In this document: piece after piece, positions 41,453 to 50,329 of the stretch
Layout: the number at the start of each line of letters is the position of its first letter
How positions within the stretch are numbered: position 1 is the stretch's first letter
DNA from: Streptomyces sp. 846.5
Lineage (GTDB): Bacteria; Actinomycetota; Actinomycetes; Streptomycetales; Streptomycetaceae
Length of the DNA: 64,000 bases
NCBI RefSeq assembly: GCF_004365705.1
Contig: NZ_SOBN01000001.1
Location: 4,760,001-4,824,000 of the forward strand
Reading direction: 5' to 3'
Program-made: the position numbers and the translations under genes
Notes under the pieces: model-generated
Told to the model about the DNA's origin: nothing
Databases searched by the model: none
What the model saw: the letters and a program-made list of their open reading frames with translations, nothing else

Positions 41453-42916
41453 TCAGAACGGGTAGTGCGCGTGCTTGGCGGCCAGCGTGACCCACCGGGT
41501 GGTGGTGAAGGCGTCGAGGCCCCAGTGGCCGCCGAACCGGCCGTAGCCGCTGGCCTTGGTCCCGCCGAAGGGGGACTGGGGCTCGTCGGCCACCGACTGG
41601 TCGTTGATGTGCACGATCCCGGTCTCGATGCGTTCGGCCACCGCGAGGCCGTGGGTGCCGTTCTCGGTGATGATGCCGCAGGTGAGCCCGTGGTCGGTGT
41701 CATTGGCCAGGGCGACGGCCTGGTCGTCGTCGCTGAAGACGGTCAGCACGCAGACCGGGCCGAAGGCCTCCCGGCTGTGGATGTCGGCGTCCTCGGTGAC
41801 GCCGGTGAGGACGGTGGCCGGATGCAGCGCGCCCTGCGGCTCGCCCCCGCCGGTCAGCACCGTGGCGCCCTTGGCGACGGCGTCCGAGACCAGGGCCGCG
41901 ACCCGGCGGGCCGAACCGACGCTGACCAGCGGGCCGATGACGGTGCCGGGGTCGGTCGGGTCGCCCGAGGGCAGGGCGGCGACCTTGGCGGTGAACTTGG
42001 CGGTGAACTCCTCGGCGAGGCTCTCGTGCACCAGCACCCGGTCGCCGGACATGCAGATCTGGCCGGAGTGCATGAACACCCCGAACACGGCGGCGTCCAC
42101 CGCGTAGTCCACGTCCGCGTCGTCCAGGACGATGATGGCGTTCTTGCCGCCGAGTTCGAGGACGGCCGGCTTGATGTGCCGGGCGGCGTGGGTGCCGATG
42201 ATGCGTCCGACGCCGGTGGAGCCGGTGAAGTTGACGGCCCGTACGCGGGGGTCGGCGATCAGCGCCTCGGCGATCTCCGCGGCGTCCTGACGGGCGTTGG
42301 TGATCACGTTCAGCACCCCGTCGGGCAGCCCGGCCTCGCGCAGGATGTCGGCCAGGAACAGCGCGCAGGCGATCGGCGCGTCCTCGCTGGCCTTGACCAC
42401 GACCGTGTTGCCGACCGCGATCGGGGCGGCGACGGCGCGGATGCCCAGGATCAGCGGGGCGTTCCAGGGCGCGAAGGCGGCCACCACCCCGAGCGGCCGG
42501 CGTATCGCCAGGCCCAGCACGCCGTCCTCCTGGGCGTTCAGGACCTCGCCGCGCGGTGCGGTGGTCCCGGCGGCGGCCTCGCGCAGGATGTTCGCGGCCA
42601 GGGCCACGTTGAAGTAGCCCCACGGCGTGATCCCGCCGGTCTCGCCGGCCATCAGCTCGGCCGCCTCCTTGCCCCTGCCGTCGAGCAGGTCCGCGGCGGC
42701 CAGCAGGACGGTGCGCCGGGCGAACGGGCTGCTCGCAGCCCAGGAGGGGAACGCGGCATGGGCCGCTTCCACGGCGCGGGCGACGTCCTCGACCCCGGCG
42801 GCGGCGACGGTGGCGTAGACCTCGCCGGTGTAGGGGTTGAGGTCCTCGGTGGTACGGCCGGAGAGCGCGGGGACGTCCTGGCCGTTGATCAGCAGGTCAC
42901 GGTGGAGGGTCGTCAT
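41453..42916 (-). CDS. Aldehyde dehydrogenase (aromatic-aldehyde type)
   Basis: This NAD(P)-dependent aldehyde dehydrogenase has 487 residues with general base Glu254 (LELGGKN) and nucleophile Cys288 (GQICMSGDR). The nucleotide-binding FTGSTGVGR and the C-terminal PFGGTKASGYGRFGG are intact. The GQICMS context and overall pattern resemble salicylaldehyde/vanillin/benzaldehyde dehydrogenases more than betaine-aldehyde types. It lies 109 bp downstream of a P450 gene on the same strand, suggesting that the P450 product or a related aromatic aldehyde is oxidised to an acid. Confidence 0.87.
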   Translation of the reverse strand: MTTLHRDLLINGQDVPALSGRTTEDLNPYTGEVYATVAAAGVEDVARAVEAAHAAFPSWAASSPFARRTVLLAAADLLDGRGKEAAELMAGETGGITPWGYFNVALAANILREAAAGTTAPRGEVLNAQEDGVLGLAIRRPLGVVAAFAPWNAPLILGIRAVAAPIAVGNTVVVKASEDAPIACALFLADILREAGLPDGVLNVITNARQDAAEIAEALIADPRVRAVNFTGSTGVGRIIGTHAARHIKPAVLELGGKNAIIVLDDADVDYAVDAAVFGVFMHSGQICMSGDRVLVHESLAEEFTAKFTAKVAALPSGDPTDPGTVIGPLVSVGSARRVAALVSDAVAKGATVLTGGGEPQGALHPATVLTGVTEDADIHSREAFGPVCVLTVFSDDDQAVALANDTDHGLTCGIITENGTHGLAVAERIETGIVHINDQSVADEPQSPFGGTKASGYGRFGGHWGLDAFTTTRWVTLAAKHAHYPF

Positions 42917-43024
42917 GGTGGGTGCCTTCCTTCTCTCGCCGCCACCACAGCCGCTCCTGCCACGGCACCGGTGGCTTGATGCTGGAGAGCCTAGTTGCCG
43001 TACGGGAGTTCGGACCCCGACCGG

Positions 43025-44227
43025 TCAGCCCGGCGCTGAGGGTGCTGTCCAGAGCGCGTGCAGGGTCGGAGGCTTGCGGAAGACCAGCCCGCGCGGGGCG
43101 CTCGGGCGCTCCGGGTCCAGGCGCAGACCGGGGAGGCCGTCGAGCAGGGTGCGCAGCGCGATCCGGGTCTCCAGGCGTGCCAGGTGCGCGCCGATACAGT
43201 AGTGCGGGCCGTGGGCGAAGGCCAGCTGCAGGCGGGAGTTGGCCCGGTGGACGTCGAAGGCGTTCGGTTCGGCGAAGACCGCCGGGTCGCGGTTGGCCCC
43301 GGCGAGGGAGACGGTGACCAGGTCGCCCTTGCTGATCTCGGCCGGGCCCAGCCGGGTGTCGCGGGTGGCGTAGCGGTCGACGACGGCTGCGCCCGGCTCC
43401 AGCCGAAGCGACTCCTCGATGGCGTTGTCGAGCAGGGTGTCGTCGGCGCCGTCGTCGGCGCGTACCAGGGCGAGTTGGCGCGGGTCGTCGAGCAGGTGCA
43501 GCAGCGCGTTGGCGATCATCGCCTCGGTGGTCTCGATGCCGCCGAACAGCAACACCGCCGCGTTGGAGGTCAGCTCCGGCAGCCCCAGCCGTCCGGCCGC
43601 GGTGACGAGGAGCGAGCGGTCGCCGCCGCCCGCGCCTGCGTGGACGGTGGCCGCGACGGCCTTGCGCAGTTCCGCATAGGCGGTGGCTCCGGCAGGCCCG
43701 GCCGGACGGCCCTCGGTGATCTCGTTGACGGCGTGGACGATGCCGTCGTACCAGGCGAGGACGGTCGGGCTGTCGGCCCCGTCGAGCCCGAGGATGTCGG
43801 TCATCACCACGGCGGCCAGCGGCCCGGCGAAGGCACGGCGCAGCTCGGCCGTCCCGTCCGGGCTCAACCGGTCCACCAGCAGCGTCGCCTGGCGCTGGAT
43901 CCGCTCGGCGAACCCCGCGTGCAGCTCGCGCAGCCGGAAGGGCGCGGTGAAGGGATCGCGGTGGGCGGCGTGCTCGGGCCCGTCGAGCGAGAGCATGCTC
44001 GGCCCCACCACCTGCGCCGTGGAGAACCGCGGGTCGTCCACCGTGTAGGTCCGGGCGTCGCGCATCACCGCGACCGCCAGATCGCGACGGGTCACCAGCC
44101 AGCCACCGAGCGCCGGGAGCCACGACACCGGCTCCCCGGCCCGCAACCGCGCCAGCACCGGATGCGGATCCTCGCCGAGCTCCGCCAGCGTCACAGTCGC
44201 TCCGAGCGGAAAACTCCCAGTGATCAT
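43025..44227 (-). CDS. Cytochrome P450
   Basis: This soluble bacterial class I P450 has 400 residues. The heme-ligand motif is FAHGPHYCIGAHLAR with Cys344, the I-helix motif is LFGGIETTEA (here Gly-Gly-Ile-Glu-Thr-Thr), and the K-helix ExxR is EESLR. The C-helix HRDPF is also present. Gene order P450-aldehyde dehydrogenase, divergent from a TetR regulator, suggests an inducible catabolic or detoxifying pair. Ferredoxin and reductase partners are not nearby. Confidence 0.9.
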   Translation of the reverse strand: MITGSFPLGATVTLAELGEDPHPVLARLRAGEPVSWLPALGGWLVTRRDLAVAVMRDARTYTVDDPRFSTAQVVGPSMLSLDGPEHAAHRDPFTAPFRLRELHAGFAERIQRQATLLVDRLSPDGTAELRRAFAGPLAAVVMTDILGLDGADSPTVLAWYDGIVHAVNEITEGRPAGPAGATAYAELRKAVAATVHAGAGGGDRSLLVTAAGRLGLPELTSNAAVLLFGGIETTEAMIANALLHLLDDPRQLALVRADDGADDTLLDNAIEESLRLEPGAAVVDRYATRDTRLGPAEISKGDLVTVSLAGANRDPAVFAEPNAFDVHRANSRLQLAFAHGPHYCIGAHLARLETRIALRTLLDGLPGLRLDPERPSAPRGLVFRKPPTLHALWTAPSAPG

Positions 44228-44531
44228 CGCCCGAGGCTATCCGCGGTGCCCGCCGACTGTCGATCCCCGAACTGGCTCGGCCCACCCCCATGATCAATGA
44301 TGACCACGACGAGCGCGAGGGGGCGGAAACGCCGATCCGGCGCGAGAGCGCCGCGACGGCGATGATGGCCATGACGCCGGCTACGGCGATGAGGGACAGT
44401 TCCAGGGCAGCCCCACTATCCGAACGGCCATGGGTCCATCCACCTCAGCCACGCGGGACTCACCGGCACTCCACCCGAGCGGCCGCATGCGGGAACTTGT
44501 TCGCTACGAACGTATTCGATAGTTTTGTGCC
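44228..44531. promoter_or_regulatory. Divergent control region of P450 and TetR genes
   Basis: The 304-bp gap contains no supportable gene. Next to the TetR start, GTTCG-CTA-CGAAC (44499-44511) is a perfect inverted repeat, overlapping CGAA-CGTA-TTCG (44507-44518). Their position 14-33 bp before the TetR ATG fits an autoregulatory operator that may also govern the P450 operon. Confidence 0.55.
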
Positions 44532-45215
44532 ATGCGTGCACGCCGTGAGCCGATCAGCCGCCGGGAGCGTCCCGCCAAGCCGGCGTTGACCCGTGCGGGA
44601 ATCGTCGCGACCGGGGTGCGTGTGATGCGCGCGGAGGGACTGGGCCGGGTCACGATGCGCCGCCTGGCCACGGAACTGGATACCGGGCCCGCCTCGCTGT
44701 ACGTGTACTTGGACAGCGTCAGCGAGCTTCACGCGGCCATCCTTGAGGAGATGCTGGGCGAGGTCGATCTCGGTCCGGTCACGGCCGCAGGGGGCTGGCG
44801 CGAGCGGATCGACGGCATCCTGGGCTCGTACAGCCGAGTGCTCGACGAGAACCCGGGGTTGGCCCGCTCGGCGCTCGTAGCGCGCCCGGCCGGCCCCAAC
44901 TACCTGAGCCTCCTGGAGGCGCTGCTGACCCTGCTCGACGAGGGCGGGGTCCCGGACGCACAGGCGGCCTGGGGCGTGGACCTGCTGTTGCAGAACGCCA
45001 CCGCGAGCGCGGTCGAGCATCCTGGCCCTGAAGCTGCGCCCGGCTCGGAAGAGTGGAACGCGCTTGCCGCAGCGCTGGAGGAAGCGTCGCCGACCAGGAC
45101 GCCGCGCGTTGCCGCGCTCGGGCTGCAACTGCTGTCGGGCTCCCCGCAGGAGCGCCGCAAGTGGGCCATCCGGACGCTGCTCGACGGCACCATGCACACG
45201 CCCCTGCCGGAGTAG
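44532..45215 (+). CDS. TetR-family transcriptional regulator
   Basis: The 227-residue repressor-type regulator has an N-terminal helix-turn-helix at about residues 20-65 (LTRAGIVATGVRVMRAEGLGRVTMRRLATELDTGPASLYVYLDSVSELHAAIL). The ligand-binding C-terminal domain resembles TetR_C types. It lies divergently next to the P450/aldehyde-dehydrogenase pair, with an operator-like repeat just ahead of its ATG. It most likely represses that operon and itself until an aromatic or hydrophobic inducer binds. Confidence 0.9.
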   Translation: MRARREPISRRERPAKPALTRAGIVATGVRVMRAEGLGRVTMRRLATELDTGPASLYVYLDSVSELHAAILEEMLGEVDLGPVTAAGGWRERIDGILGSYSRVLDENPGLARSALVARPAGPNYLSLLEALLTLLDEGGVPDAQAAWGVDLLLQNATASAVEHPGPEAAPGSEEWNALAAALEEASPTRTPRVAALGLQLLSGSPQERRKWAIRTLLDGTMHTPLPE

Positions 45216-45727
45216 GTGCGCGCGTCCCACCAGGGCTGTACACAGGGAGCGCTGTCGCCGCGGCTGTGGCGGACGGGTCGGCCCCGCCGCACCTGTACCT
45301 CAACGGCATACACCGGACATGGGCGCTGATGGCCGACGCGGCATACGGGACATCCGATGGCGTCCGGGTCGACCGCCGAGCGAGCAGCCGCCGAGTTCGG
45401 ACGGCTGGTCCTGCGTCGGCGGCCATTGCCTCCGAGATCCACCGACCTGAACGCCAACGGCGTGCACTCATCGTTGCGTTCATGCCGGTTCGACTCGGGT
45501 CCGGGTGCTGCTGCGCGGTATCGCCGAGCTGTCGCCGCCGGGCCGCGGTGCCGGGTCGAGAGACATCCCCGGCGCATGTGCGACATCCCGTGAGTTCCCC
45601 TGAGCCCCGGAGGGAGTCCGGCCTGCTGGCCAGGGGATCTCTGTGGTCTTCGGCTGCAAGTGGACCGGTGAAGAATCTTCAGGATTAATGAAGTAGTCTC
45701 AGCTTTCACGATGGTTCCACGTTCTGG
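45216..45727. other. 512-bp non-coding boundary before the recombinase operon
   Basis: No convincing coding sequence is present; the short open frames here have unusual composition. It marks the passage from chromosomal genes to the mobile region, so the left end of the recombinase-bearing element is probably within it. The stretch 45665-45720 is AT-richer. A hairpin spans 45698-45738. No duplicated target site was recognised. Confidence 0.5.
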
Positions 45728-45738
45728 GTGAAGCTGAG
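45698..45738 (+). promoter_or_regulatory. Hairpin covering the start of the first recombinase gene
   Basis: CTCAGCTTTCAC (45698-45709) and GTGAAGCTGAG (45728-45738) pair along 11 bp with one bulged T. The right arm contains the GTG start codon, so the fold would hide the translation start, or the repeat may be a recombinase-binding site at the element end. Confidence 0.4.
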
Positions 45739-46825
45739 GGGGCTCGGGTTGGGGCTGGCTGCTGTACGGGATCTGCGCGAGCTCCGGGTGCCGGCGTCTG
45801 CGGAGGAGTTGGAAGCCTTCGAGACCGACGTGCTCGCGGGGTTCGTGCTGGCGCGGGCGTCGGCTGGGCTGACGGACGGCACCATCCGGGGCGATGTCGG
45901 GCACCTGGACCAGATGCGGACGTGGTTCGGCCGCCCGCTGTGGGACATGGAGCCGACCGACGCGGACGCCTACTTCGGGCGGGTGCTGCGGGGCTCGCCC
46001 AGCGGCACCCGACTGGCCCGCTCGCAGGCCCTGAGCACGTACTTCATGTTCCTGGAGCTGCGGCACAAGGTCGAGATCCACCAGCTGACTGGGCGCGTGG
46101 TCGAGTGCCCGATCGACGAGATGAACCGTCCGCGCGGTTCGAAGGACGCCCAGCTGCGGATCCCGCCGTCTGGCGCGGAGGTCGGGCAGCTGTTCGCTGG
46201 CTGGGGTGGTGAGTTGGCGACCTGCCGCAAGTTCGCCCCGACCGCCCGGAACTACACCGCCTCGAAGCTGATGTCGCAGGTCGGGCTGCGGGTGAACGAG
46301 GCGTGCAGGCTCGACCTGGACGACATCAAGTGGGATCTGGGCCGGTTCGGCAAGCTCCACGTTCGCTACGGCAAGGGCAGCCGGGGGTCGGGGCCGCGCG
46401 AGCGGATGGTTCCGCTGATCAACGGTGCCGACCGGACCCTGCGGTGGTTCATCGAGGACGTGTGGGGCCAGTTCGACGACGACCACTTGCGCCCCGGCGC
46501 CCCGCTGTTCCCCTCCGAGCGCAGGAACGCCGACGGCTCCTCTCGCCGGGTCGGCGACGACGCCCTCCGCGACGGCCTGAAAGCCGCAACGAAGGCTCAT
46601 CTCCCTTTCTGGGGCGACAAGTTGACGCCGCACGTTCTCCGGCACTTCTGCGCGTCGGAGCTCTATCACGGCGGCCTGGACCTGGTGGCAATTCAGGCGG
46701 TTCTAGGACATTCCTGGATCGCCACGACCATGCGCTACGTGCATGTCCAGCAGACCCGGGTCGAGGATGCCTGGGTTGCCGGGCAGCACCGGGCCGCGAA
46801 GCGACTGGAGGGACTCCTGGTATGA
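45728..46825 (+). CDS. Tyrosine recombinase (Tn554 TnpA-like integrase)
   Basis: This is a site-specific tyrosine recombinase of 365 residues. It has an N-terminal SAM-like DNA-binding domain and a C-terminal catalytic domain with Arg in VGLRVNEACRLDL, the HxxR motif in LTPHVLRHFCAS, and GHSWIATTMRYVHV supplying the last His/Trp region and nucleophile Tyr. All catalytic residues appear intact. It begins a run of overlapping genes (small HTH protein, second recombinase) like the tnpA-B-C set of Tn554-type transposons, though with the small gene in the middle. The GTG start lies in a hairpin. Confidence 0.88.
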   Translation: MKLRGLGLGLAAVRDLRELRVPASAEELEAFETDVLAGFVLARASAGLTDGTIRGDVGHLDQMRTWFGRPLWDMEPTDADAYFGRVLRGSPSGTRLARSQALSTYFMFLELRHKVEIHQLTGRVVECPIDEMNRPRGSKDAQLRIPPSGAEVGQLFAGWGGELATCRKFAPTARNYTASKLMSQVGLRVNEACRLDLDDIKWDLGRFGKLHVRYGKGSRGSGPRERMVPLINGADRTLRWFIEDVWGQFDDDHLRPGAPLFPSERRNADGSSRRVGDDALRDGLKAATKAHLPFWGDKLTPHVLRHFCASELYHGGLDLVAIQAVLGHSWIATTMRYVHVQQTRVEDAWVAGQHRAAKRLEGLLV

Positions 46826-47145
46826 AGTGGAACCTGCGGCTGACCGCCGCGAGCAAGGGCATCTGGAAGGCGTCCGAGCTGCAGCGGAGCCTGGCCGAGC
46901 ACGGCCTGGTGATCTCGGCGGGCAAGATGTCCGGGCTGTGGTCCGGGCAGCCGGGCTCCCTCAAGCTGGAGGACCTGGACGTGATCTGCGTCGTCCTCGG
47001 CTGCGAGATCGGCGACCTGCTGATCCCCGAGCCCGGCAACGTCGTCCGCCCCGGACAGCAGGAGACCGGCCGCGCAGCCGTCGGCGCCTCCGCGCCGACA
47101 GTGGTGCCCAAGCGTCGGGACGGCCGCTCGCTGCCGCCGCAGTGA
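46822..47145 (+). CDS. Small Xre-like helix-turn-helix protein
   Basis: The 107-residue protein has a Cro/C1-type fold (GIWKASELQRSLAEHGLVISAGKMSGLWSGQPGSLKLEDLDVICVVLGCEIGDLLIPEP) with a basic, disordered tail. It overlaps both neighbours by 4 bp (ATGA and GTGA), so it is translated with the two recombinases. By position it may be a regulator or accessory DNA-binding factor of transposition, the place TnpC has in Tn554, without obvious sequence likeness. Confidence 0.82.
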   Translation: MKWNLRLTAASKGIWKASELQRSLAEHGLVISAGKMSGLWSGQPGSLKLEDLDVICVVLGCEIGDLLIPEPGNVVRPGQQETGRAAVGASAPTVVPKRRDGRSLPPQ

Positions 47146-48683
47146 GCCGGTATCCGAAGGGGTACCGCAAGCCCACCGATTCCTGCAACAGCTGCCTGGC
47201 CTGGGGCGACTTCCACGGACGGCTCTGCCCGACCTGCTACATGTTCGGCCGCAGCCACGAGGCCGCCGACTGCTCAGGATGCGGCCGCAACCAGCCGCTG
47301 AAGTGGCGCTACTGCCGGCTCTGCTGGCGCCAGGCCAGCCTCAGCACGACCGTCGGCACCGGTCGAGACGGCGCCGACGCAGACGTGCGGGATCGTCTCG
47401 CCGCCGTCCGGCACCACCAACTCTTCTTCGTCGCGCGGCCCTTCCACCGGGGAACAGCCCCGACCGCGCCGCCAAGCGGCCGTCCACGGGGAGCCCCGCG
47501 CAAGCCTCCGCCGACACCGTGCCGGCGGCCGGACACGGCATCGATCCAGCTACCGCTGTTCGGACAGGTCCCAAGGGACTTCGGCCGGCTCGACCCGGCC
47601 ACCGCCGCCCTCGCCAGCCCATGGTTCGCCTGGGCGAAGTACCTGGCCCACGAGCTCGCCGAGGCCCACGGCTGGTCGCGCAACATCCGCTTCGGCGTCA
47701 ACCGCGGCCTGGCCGTCGTGCTCACGGGCTATGTCGCGGGCGACGCCATCAAGCACAGTGAGATATTCGCCCCGCTCAGGGCCCTGGACCTGCGGGTCGG
47801 ACACACCGTCACAGTGCTGAAGGAGATGGGGGTCTTCCTCGACGACCGTGAGCCCTCCTTCGAGCGCTGGCTCGTCGAGCGCCTGCAGGGACTCGCCCCC
47901 GGGATCCGAGCGGAGGCCGAGCGCTGGACCCGGGTCCTGCGTGAGGGCGGTCCCCGCAGCATTCCCCGGCAGCAGAGCACGGTCTGGCTCTACCTCAACC
48001 GGGTCCGTCCCGCGCTGTTGGAATGGTCGCAGCGCTACGACTACCTGCGGGAGGTGACTCGCGACGACGTCGTCGCCCACGTGAAGACGCTGCACGGTCA
48101 CCACCGCCGCGAGCGTCTCGTGGCCTTGAGGTCGCTGTTCGCCTGGGCGAAGCGGTCGGGCCTGGTCTTCCGCAACCCGACCAGCCGGATCAAGGTCGGC
48201 CAGTACGAGTACGGCGTGCTCCAACCGCTCGACTCCGGGCAGGTCGACCGAGCTGTCGCCGCCGTCCGCACACCGGCCGAGCGCCTCATCTTCGTCCTCG
48301 CCGCAGTGCACGCCGCCCGGGTCGCCCAGATCGCCACCCTGACCCTCAACGACGTGGACCTCGGCAACCGCCGGCTGAGCATCGCGGGACGCGTCCGCCC
48401 CCTCGACGAGCTGACCCTTCACCTGCTGCTGAGCTGGCTGGAACACCGCCGGACGCTGTGGCCGAACACCGCGAACCTCCACCTGCTGGTCAACAGCAAG
48501 ACCGCGATGGGCACCGGCCGCGTCAGCAACTTCTGGATCGGCACGAGCATGCGGGGACAGGACGCGACCCTGGAGAGGCTCCGCGTCGACCGGCAGCTCG
48601 AAGAAGCGCTCGTCCAGGGCCCTGACCCACTCCACCTCGCCGAGGTCTTCGGTCTCGATGAGAAGACCGCCATGCGCTACTGA
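47142..48683 (+). pseudogene. Second tyrosine-recombinase-like protein with zinc-finger N-terminus, C-terminus cut off by insertion
   Basis: The 513-residue remaining product begins with Cys-rich zinc-ribbon-like motifs (CNSCLAWGDFHGRLCPTC, CSGCGRNQPLKWRYCRLCW), then a SAM-like core domain and a recombinase-like catalytic region (HAARVAQIATLTLNDVDLGNRRLSI). The classical HxxR box is not evident, so activity may differ. The frame stops at TAC TGA (48681-48683), where an IS630/IS110 nest is inserted at TA. Splicing 48679 to 51500 restores 30 further codons (YADSARALLEQ...) ending at 51591-51593, for an original length of 543 residues. Confidence 0.85.
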
Positions 48684-48792
48684 CGCGAAAATCACGGTCA
48701 GCCCGGCAGACGGAAGGTGCGGCGGTGCCTTGTTGACATGCTTCGGGAACCGGTGGCGGCCGGCCTGCGCAAATGGTGCACTGTGGGCGTTG

Positions 48793-50040
48793 TCAGGCGG
48801 CGGTGTCGGGCTCGATGGGGCTGAAGGTGACGGCGAGCCCGAGGGCCTCTGCCTGGGCGGTGATGCGGGCCTTGGCGCGTTCGGGCTCGCGGCGGGTGTA
48901 GTAGTCGCCGCCGAGTTCGAGGTAGGGCACGCCCTGGGTGAGCATGTGCCACATCGCCGTGGCCATGGAGTGCTCGGTGGCGACCAGGGCTCTCATCGGG
49001 CCTCGGCGGGTGGCTATGCGGTGATAGCGGGCGCTGAGGAACGTGCCGCGGGAGCGGGAGACGGACAGCGCTGCGATGCCGAGGGCGCCCTTGAGGTAGG
49101 TGTTGCCATGTCTGGTCCTGGCGGGTTTGGTCTTCGGCCCTGACTGGTTGGAGCCGGGGGCGAGTCCGGCCCAGGACGCGAAGCATGCGGCGCTGGGGAA
49201 GCAGTCGATGACCGCACCGGCCTCGGCGACCATCACCTGCGCGGTCTTCTCGCCGATACCGGGCATGGTCAGCAGGAGGTCGATCAGGGGGCGAAAGGGC
49301 TCCATCACCACCTCGATCCGTGCCTCCAGTTCGGCGATGGCCGCATCGAAGCCGTCGATTACTTGCAGGTGCAGGCGGGTCAGGAAGGCGTGGTGGCTGG
49401 TGAAGCGGCCGGTCAGGGCCTCGCGCAGCTCGGGGATCTTCGAGCGCATGCGGCCCTTGGCCAGCTCGGCCATCGCCTCGGGGCCGGCCGTGCCCGCACA
49501 CAGGGCCCCGAGCATGAGCCGACCGGAGACGCCGAGGATGTCGGTGGCCACCACGGACAGTTTGACGCCCGCGTCCTCCAGGAGCTTCTCCAGCCGCTGG
49601 TGCTCCTTGGAGCGGTCGTTGGTCAGCTTGGAGCGCAGGCGGGTCAGGTCGCGCAGTTCACGCACGGGTGGCGGCGGCACCAGTGAGCCGCGCAGCAGCC
49701 CGTGGGCTGCGAGTTGAGCCAGCCACTGGGCGTCGTTCACGTCGCTCTTGCGGCCGGGCAGGTTCTTCGCGTGGGCCGCGTTGACCAACTGCACTGGCAG
49801 TGCGTCCTCCAGAAGGTAGTAGAACTGCTTCCAGTAGTCGCCGGTCGCCTCCATGACGACCAGCGTCACGTTCTTGTCCAGGAGGAACTCACGCAGTTCG
49901 AGGACCTGGCCGGTCATCGACCCCCAGGTGGTCACCTCCCTGGCGAAGGTCCCCTTGCGCGCGCCGGGGACCCGGACGCACACCTTGGCGTCCTTCTTGC
50001 TGACGTCCAGCGCGGCGACGCGCTCGTGGACGACGTCCAT
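48793..50040 (-). CDS. IS110-family DEDD transposase
   Basis: This RNA-guided recombinase has 415 residues. The RuvC-like N-terminal domain has the DEDD acids in VAALDVSKKDAK, VVMEATGDYWK and the pair in GRKSDVNDAQWL. A central coiled coil follows, then the transposase_20 (IS116/IS110/IS902) domain LTMPGIGEKTAQVMVAEAGAV...FASWAGLAPGSNQSG. ATG 50040 with GGAGG upstream is preferred; the frame is open to 50112 without a ribosome site. The gene appears intact. Confidence 0.93.
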   Translation of the reverse strand: MDVVHERVAALDVSKKDAKVCVRVPGARKGTFAREVTTWGSMTGQVLELREFLLDKNVTLVVMEATGDYWKQFYYLLEDALPVQLVNAAHAKNLPGRKSDVNDAQWLAQLAAHGLLRGSLVPPPPVRELRDLTRLRSKLTNDRSKEHQRLEKLLEDAGVKLSVVATDILGVSGRLMLGALCAGTAGPEAMAELAKGRMRSKIPELREALTGRFTSHHAFLTRLHLQVIDGFDAAIAELEARIEVVMEPFRPLIDLLLTMPGIGEKTAQVMVAEAGAVIDCFPSAACFASWAGLAPGSNQSGPKTKPARTRHGNTYLKGALGIAALSVSRSRGTFLSARYHRIATRRGPMRALVATEHSMATAMWHMLTQGVPYLELGGDYYTRREPERAKARITAQAEALGLAVTFSPIEPDTAA

Positions 50041-50329
50041 CTCCCACCCCTCCGGGGTTGCCTCGGCAGTCGGTCGGACACCGCTCCGGGGAGGGCTGGG
50101 GTCAGCATGCAATCTGACGCTCGTGCTCGTGGCAACAATCCACGGTTCCCGTGGCCGCCCTCCGCCACCAGACTCAGGTGCGGGCTCACAGGCACCAGAG
50201 TAGATCCGGAGTCATCCGGAACGGACGACAACCATGCTGCCGTTCCCCGTGCGTGGCAGGGGCACAAACGCCGACGACGCCCCCGATTTTCCCGTCCCAC
50301 CGCGAGGCCCGAAGGGCCGCTGAATGACT
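50041..50329 (-). ncRNA. Candidate bridge-RNA region of the IS110 element
   Basis: IS110-group elements encode a bridge RNA in the non-coding leader upstream of the transposase. Here 50160-50164 (CTCCG) pairs with 50207-50211 (CGGAG), and GGTGC (50177-50181) pairs with GCACC (50192-50196). This leaves an internal loop. One side contains ACTCAGGT (50172-50179), identical to the insertion target at 50327-50334. The other contains AGTAG (50199-50203), the complement of CTACT at 48677-48681. These fit the two target guides. The order of guides relative to transposase direction needs checking against known bridge RNAs. Confidence 0.5.

Larger units (their letters stand above)
48682..50329 (-). mobile_element. 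IS110-family element inserted in the IS630 left end
   Basis: The element runs from just after ACT at 48679-48681 to the second ACT at 50327-50329, about 1.65 kb. The bases outside both junctions rejoin to a perfect IS630 terminus (CT+CAGGTTG...). It contains one leftward DEDD transposase with a 289-bp non-coding leader and a 111-bp trailer. As expected for IS110 elements, it lacks terminal inverted repeats. The shared ACT holds the recombination core. Confidence 0.8.

Noticed and set aside
44290-44589. Open frame MINDDHDEREGAETPIRR... upstream of the TetR gene
   Set aside because: It overlaps the operator and the start of the TetR gene in another frame, lacks a ribosome site and has no protein-like composition.
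44460-45230. 256-codon open frame antisense to the TetR gene
   Set aside because: The + strand encodes a clear TetR protein. The antisense translation is Gln/Arg/Ala-rich without any motif.
45357-45593. Small open frame before the recombinase operon
   Set aside because: Composition is Arg/Pro/Ser biased with no start signal and no recognisable domain; kept as non-coding.
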